Assembly (NCBI GenBank): GCA_041601535.1
Contig: JBFIHZ010000044.1
Coordinates: 1 to 17,924 of the forward strand
Length of the DNA stretch: 17,924 bases
Direction of reading: 5' to 3'
Source: JBFIHZ01 sp041601535
GTDB lineage: Bacteria; Pseudomonadota; Gammaproteobacteria; Xanthomonadales; SZUA-36
In this document: positions 14,270 through 17,924 of the stretch, piece after piece
Layout: each line of letters starts with the position of its first letter
Position numbering within the stretch: the first letter of the stretch is position 1
Notes under the pieces: model-generated
The model's database searches: none
What the model was told of the DNA's origin: nothing
The model's input: only the letters and a program-made list of their open reading frames with translations
Program-made: the position numbers and the translations under genes

Positions 14270-16015
14270 TCAGAAGCGCGATGCGGTAAGTTCCACATCC
14301 GCCTGCGACCAGGCGTGTTCAAACATCTGCTGCGTCTCGGCGGCCTCTTCTTCACGGCCCTGCGCCCGCAGCGCCTGCATCAGGCCGAACATGGACCAGC
14401 CGTTGTGCGGGTAGATTTCCAGGTCGCGGCGATACACCGCTTCGGCGGCTTGCGCATCCCCGTTGACCAGCAAGGCCTGACCCAGCGACTGCCGGGTGGG
14501 GTAATACCAGAAGGGCGGTTCGGTATAGGGCAACGCATCCTGCGCGGCAACAGCCGCCCTGAAATGTTCAACCGCGGTGGCACCGTCATTGCCGGCCAAG
14601 GCAATTTCACCCTGCACCAGCTCATCGGCAATCAGCAGTAACTGGCTGGCGGGGTAGTCCACCTTGTCGAGGAAATGCACCTGGGTAGATTCACGCAGCG
14701 GAACCAGCGCGCTGTGTTCAGCGCGGGCTGCTTCAATATCGCCTTTGTGGGCAAACGCGGTGGCGCGGGTGTAATGCCAGATGGCATTGGAGAAGTCGAG
14801 TTTTTCCGCTGGCTGCGGTTCCTGCAGGATTTCATCCCAGCGCCCGAACTGGGTCAGCGCCAGCAATGGAATGGTGTGGAAAAACTCCACCATGGGAAAT
14901 TCCTCGATCACTTCCAGGCGCACATTGGCGGCCACGCGGCGCGCCGCATCCAGTGCCATGGCACTGCGCCCTTCCATGCTGGAAGCGGCCCACAGGAAAT
15001 GAATATTGTGCGGGTAATAAAGCGCAGGATAGAAGCCTTGCGCATTGCACTGGGCGATGTAGGCTTCATCCACATCCGCGGCGCGGACATTGGCCTCGGA
15101 GGCATCGTGATAGCGGCCGACGCGCCAGTATATATGGGCTGGCATGTGCACCAGGTGGCCGGCACCGGGCACCAGATCTGCCAGAGTATCGGCGGCCTGC
15201 TCAGCCCGGCCCGGGTCGGATGAGGCTTCAATCGCGTGGATGTACAAATGCAGTGCCAGCGGGTGTTTCGGCGACCGCTCCAGTACCGTCTCCAGCGCGG
15301 TAATGACCTCCTCGGTATGGGGTTTGGGTTGCTCCGGGTTGAGCCAGTAATCCCAGGGCATGGTGGTCATCAGCGCTTCGGCGAACAGGGCCGCCGCGTC
15401 ATCATCATCCGGGTAGCGCTGGTGCAATTCACGCATGGCATCTGCATAAGCCATATCCAGCGGTTCGCGAGGGCTGTCCAGGTCGCCGGAGTAACGAGTG
15501 GCCAGCGCGTCGATATAGTCCTGTTCCTGCTGGCTTGCCTGGTCTTTCAGGGCCACGGCTTTTTGAATGGCCGCAAAGGCCGCGGTGCGGGACTCATCCG
15601 ACATCACGGCCTTGCCATTGCTGGTGACATTGATGTTGGGCCCCAGCGCCAGGGCTTCACCCCAGAAGCACATGGCACACTGGTTGTCGAGGGTTTGGGC
15701 CGCCTTGAACGAGCGCACCGATTCGGCGTGATTGAAGGCAAAATCAATGATCAGTCCCTGATCGAAATAGGCCTGGGCCCATGGATCAGAGGTGGTGATG
15801 GGGTGATGGTGCTCACCCATGCCGTCGAACAGCGGCGCGCCTGCCCGGGCGACGATCTGTTGTTTGTCGGTCGGTTCATCAGGCGCCACGTCCGCTGTTG
15901 CGGCAGCCTCGCTGAGAGTGTCGCCGGTGGCGGGTTCGCCGGCCGGTTCGCAGCCGGACAACAGGAACATGGAAAATAAGCACAGTGCGTAAAACAGGTG
16001 TTTCGCGGTCATCAT
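14270..16015 (-). CDS. TPR-repeat lipoprotein with conserved Cys/His clusters
   Basis: A 581-residue predicted lipoprotein: hydrophobic leader and lipobox LLSGC with Cys22, then an acidic, Ala/Thr/Pro-rich linker to about residue 55. The body is built of helical TPR-like repeats (for example PWAQAYFDQGLIIDFAFNHAESVRSF split over 78-103, and GDAQAAEAVYRRDLEIYPHNG near the C-terminus). Striking conserved blocks are CAMCFWGEALALGPNIN (113-129), HPLALHLYIH (251-260), GHLVHMPAHIYWRVGRY (286-302) and YYPHNIHFLW (333-342). Such proteins are widespread in environmental bacteria, usually annotated only as TPR proteins; I know of no established function. GGAGG lies nine bases before the ATG at 16015, which supports this start. 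It follows coaX on the same strand after about 155 bases, with its own likely promoter. Confidence 0.85.
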   Translation of the reverse strand: MMTAKHLFYALCLFSMFLLSGCEPAGEPATGDTLSEAAATADVAPDEPTDKQQIVARAGAPLFDGMGEHHHPITTSDPWAQAYFDQGLIIDFAFNHAESVRSFKAAQTLDNQCAMCFWGEALALGPNINVTSNGKAVMSDESRTAAFAAIQKAVALKDQASQQEQDYIDALATRYSGDLDSPREPLDMAYADAMRELHQRYPDDDDAAALFAEALMTTMPWDYWLNPEQPKPHTEEVITALETVLERSPKHPLALHLYIHAIEASSDPGRAEQAADTLADLVPGAGHLVHMPAHIYWRVGRYHDASEANVRAADVDEAYIAQCNAQGFYPALYYPHNIHFLWAASSMEGRSAMALDAARRVAANVRLEVIEEFPMVEFFHTIPLLALTQFGRWDEILQEPQPAEKLDFSNAIWHYTRATAFAHKGDIEAARAEHSALVPLRESTQVHFLDKVDYPASQLLLIADELVQGEIALAGNDGATAVEHFRAAVAAQDALPYTEPPFWYYPTRQSLGQALLVNGDAQAAEAVYRRDLEIYPHNGWSMFGLMQALRAQGREEEAAETQQMFEHAWSQADVELTASRF

Positions 16016-16072
16016 GGCACATCGCCTCCGGCTTTCGGGAAGCCGTCAATGGATTGATTGCCTGGTTAAGGA

Positions 16073-16092
16073 GCAGGGCACTCGGCCCCTGC
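16073..16092 (-). other. 5' leader hairpin of the TPR gene
   Basis: GCAGGG (16073-16078) and CCCTGC (16087-16092) form a six-base-pair stem with an eight-base loop, between the candidate -10 and the ribosome binding site. It lacks a T-tract on either strand, so it is a leader structure and not a convincing terminator. Confidence 0.35.
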
Positions 16093-16096
16093 CGGC

Positions 16097-16102
16097 AGTA
16101 TA
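16097..16102 (-). promoter_or_regulatory. Candidate -10 box for the TPR lipoprotein gene
   Basis: Minus strand TATACT, about 80 bases upstream of the ATG at 16015. No strong -35 hexamer at 16-18 bases. Its presence suggests the TPR gene can be expressed apart from coaX. Confidence 0.3.
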
Positions 16103-16159
16103 GTCCACAATGGAACGTGTTGCCGTGGCGAACAGCGTGTGCTGCTGGCCGTCATCCGT

Positions 16160-16176
16160 CCTGACGCGCTGTCAGG
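16160..16176 (-). terminator. Hairpin spanning the coaX stop codon
   Basis: CCTGAC-GCGCT-GTCAGG on the + strand, a perfect six-base-pair stem with a five-base loop that covers the coaX stop. No T-tract follows on the minus strand, so it may attenuate read-through into the TPR gene but is weak as an intrinsic terminator. Confidence 0.3.
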
Positions 16177-16951
16177 TTTCGCTGCGGTTCATGGCTTCGG
16201 CCAGGCGCAGGCCCTGCAGCACCAGGTCGGGGATGATCAGGTCGAACAGGCCGGTGGGTTCAAACAGGTTGGCAAAACCGCCGGTGGCAATGATTTTCGG
16301 CTGCTGGCCAGCAAACTCTTCCTCCACCACCCGTGCCAGGATTTCCTTCAATGCGCCGAGGTGGCCGTTATACAGGCCGGACTGGATACTGGCCGCAGTG
16401 GAGCGGCCCAGGGTCTGCTGGGTGCGGACTATTTCCACCGCGCGCAGCTTGGAGGTGCCGGAGTCCAGCGCCTGCATGGACATGCGCAGCCCGGGCAGGA
16501 TCACCCCGCCCTTGTATTGCCGGCCTTTGCCGACGGCGCATATCGTGGTGGCGGTGCCGAGGTCGATAATCAGCAAATCCTGGTCCGGAAACTGGTGCAC
16601 GCAGGCAATGGTGTTGGCAATGCGGTCAGCGCCCACTTCCAGCGGATTCTGGTAGCCGATTTTCAGGCCGGTGCGGGTGCCGGCCTGCAGCACAAATGGA
16701 GCCAGATCAAAATACTTGCGGCAGGCGGCGCTGATGGCGTACACCACCTCGGGCACCACGCTGCACATGGCGATGCGGTCAATGAGTTTCGGGTCGATAT
16801 CGTTCTCACGCAAAACGCCGCGAAAGAACACGCCGTACTCGTCCGAGGAGGCGCCGGCTTTTGAGGCTTTGCGGAAGGTCAGGCGTAATTGCTCGGCGTC
16901 AAACACGCCGCCAAAAATATGGCTGTTGCCAATATCCAGGCAAAGCATCAT
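16172..16951 (-). CDS. coaX: Type III pantothenate kinase
   Basis: Phosphorylates pantothenate to 4'-phosphopantothenate, the first committed step of coenzyme A synthesis, in the cytosol. It belongs to the ASKHA-fold CoaX family, unrelated to CoaA. Motifs: DIGNSH (6-11), NPLEVGADRIAN (102-113), DLGTATT (130-136), GGVILPG (148-154), STAASIQSG (184-192) and ATGG (222-225). The 259-residue length is normal. The ATG at 16951 overlaps the coaBC stop as ATGA, with GGAGG ten bases upstream inside coaBC; a second ATG follows directly. CoaX in gammaproteobacteria is often next to birA; here it is coupled to coaBC, which encodes the next two enzymes of the same route. Confidence 0.96.
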   Translation of the reverse strand: MMLCLDIGNSHIFGGVFDAEQLRLTFRKASKAGASSDEYGVFFRGVLRENDIDPKLIDRIAMCSVVPEVVYAISAACRKYFDLAPFVLQAGTRTGLKIGYQNPLEVGADRIANTIACVHQFPDQDLLIIDLGTATTICAVGKGRQYKGGVILPGLRMSMQALDSGTSKLRAVEIVRTQQTLGRSTAASIQSGLYNGHLGALKEILARVVEEEFAGQQPKIIATGGFANLFEPTGLFDLIIPDLVLQGLRLAEAMNRSET

Positions 16952-17924
16952 GGCAATAATGCCTCCAGGTGGTTGATTAGTTCAGTGCTGTCAGCGCAGT
17001 GCAAAGGCTGCTCCCCGTGACGATGCCAGCTGAACACATGCTGATCAGGCCGGATATCATCCAGGTCATTATGCACCACCGCGTCGATATCGGCAGTGGA
17101 AAACTGCCGCTCAACCGCGGCGATCCGTTGGTCCTGCGTGGCGCCGGCGGTGAGTTTGAAACCCACCACGCGGATATCCGGATTGGCTGACCATTGTTTC
17201 AGACTGGCCAGCAATTTCGGGTTCTTTTTCAGCTGCAGGTTCAGCTCGTCGGCGGAAGACAATTTGCCGCCGGTCTGGCGGATGCTGCCGTCATCAGCCT
17301 GATCGGCCGCACCCGCTTGCGTCGTGCCGCAGTGCCGTTCAATGCGGTCCAGCGAAAAGTCACTGACGGCGGCTGCGTGGATCACCATATCGAAATGGTT
17401 TTCCGCCAGCTGGCCCTGCAAAACCTGCTGCAGATCGTCAAAGCTGATAAAGGTCTGCTGCTGGCAGGCAGCGGCGGGACGGATGGCGCTTGCGGCACCC
17501 AGCCAGGTGACATCATGTCCGCGGGCGAGCAATTTTTCGGTCAGGTCCGCTGCGGTTTTGCCGGAACTGGTATTGCCGATAAAGCGCACTGCATCAATGG
17601 CTTCGCGGGTACCGCCGCCGGTTACCAGAATGCGTTTGCCTGGGCCGGCCACGCGTCCTGAGGTCGGGATCAGCTGCATGATGGATTCCGGTTCCAGCAT
17701 GCGGCCGGCACCGGTCTCACCGCAGGCAAGATCGCCTTCCGCGGTTGGCAATACGGTTATGCCCCAGGCCTTCAGCTGCTTCACGCTGCGTTGGGTGGCC
17801 GGGTAATTCCACATATGCGTGTTCATCGCCGGCACCACATACATCGGCAGCTGGCTGCCGTATGCAGCCTGCCACAGGCTGGTCACCGCATCATCGGCAA
17901 TTCCGCTGCTGAACTTGTTGATCA
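16948..17924 (-). CDS. coaBC: Bifunctional phosphopantothenoylcysteine decarboxylase / phosphopantothenate-cysteine ligase, N-terminus missing
   Basis: Two consecutive CoA-synthesis steps: CoaB joins cysteine to 4'-phosphopantothenate and CoaC decarboxylates the product. The frame runs off the right edge, so the flavin-binding start of CoaC and its histidine are outside the window. The visible CoaC part has VVPAMNTHMW, with the conserved Asn, and DLACGETGAGRMLEPESI, with the active-site Cys. The CoaB part begins at ILVTGGGTREAIDAVRFIG and NTSSGK. It deviates from ordinary fused CoaB: GGGTREAID replaces the usual AGPTREPID, KLSSADELNL stands where KIKK is expected, and VVGFKLTAG where VGFAAET is usual. 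Those forms are known from stand-alone CoaB enzymes (streptococcal type, and more loosely eukaryotic PPCS). It is coupled to coaX by an ATGA overlap. Confidence 0.93.
   Translation of the reverse strand, partial: INKFSSGIADDAVTSLWQAAYGSQLPMYVVPAMNTHMWNYPATQRSVKQLKAWGITVLPTAEGDLACGETGAGRMLEPESIMQLIPTSGRVAGPGKRILVTGGGTREAIDAVRFIGNTSSGKTAADLTEKLLARGHDVTWLGAASAIRPAAACQQQTFISFDDLQQVLQGQLAENHFDMVIHAAAVSDFSLDRIERHCGTTQAGAADQADDGSIRQTGGKLSSADELNLQLKKNPKLLASLKQWSANPDIRVVGFKLTAGATQDQRIAAVERQFSTADIDAVVHNDLDDIRPDQHVFSWHRHGEQPLHCADSTELINHLEALLP

Overview
The window looks like a high-GC (roughly 60% by eye) chromosomal segment from a gammaproteobacterium, possibly one of the less-studied marine or environmental lineages. 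This rests on the protein families (NadC/NadB, CoaBC, CoaX, an MlaE/MlaF/MCE/lipoprotein transport operon, YcaD-like MFS carriers) and on dense, short-gap packing; the genus cannot be fixed from sequence alone. I see no rRNA, tRNA, CRISPR array, insertion sequence or phage gene. Both ends cut genes: nadC lacks its 5' end and coaBC lacks its N-terminal part.

Left block (1-3626, + strand): nadC, nadB and an MFS carrier form a tight series, with nadB and the carrier joined by an ATGA overlap. NadB makes iminoaspartate and NadC makes nicotinate mononucleotide for NAD synthesis. Centre-left block (3667-7919): a secreted aspartoacylase/succinylglutamate-desuccinylase-like enzyme (- strand) is divergent from a two-gene + strand unit, a GNAT acetyltransferase resembling aminoglycoside 6'-N-acetyltransferases followed by an 806-residue protein with two ATP-grasp ligase modules. 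This set is the best candidate for an undescribed system: ligase, acylating and amide/peptide-hydrolysing activities around a small peptide-like product. That role is inference.

Centre block (7940-11490, - strand): a four-gene lipid-transport operon in the order STAS-fused MlaE permease, MlaF-like ATPase, MCE protein and PqiC-like lipoprotein, with gaps of 0-1 base between the last three. Upstream is an 83-residue protein of unknown function with a strong ribosome binding site, then an AT-rich, gene-free stretch (about 11984-12394) shared divergently with a second YcaD-like MFS carrier (12430-13605, + strand).

Right block (13615-17924, - strand): coaBC (partial) and coaX overlap by ATGA and encode three consecutive CoA-synthesis steps (CoaX first, then the two activities of CoaBC). 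They are followed by a large TPR lipoprotein with clustered Cys and His residues, and by an NADPH-dependent FMN reductase convergent with the MFS gene. The CoaB half resembles the stand-alone (type II-like) synthetases more than the usual bacterial fused form.
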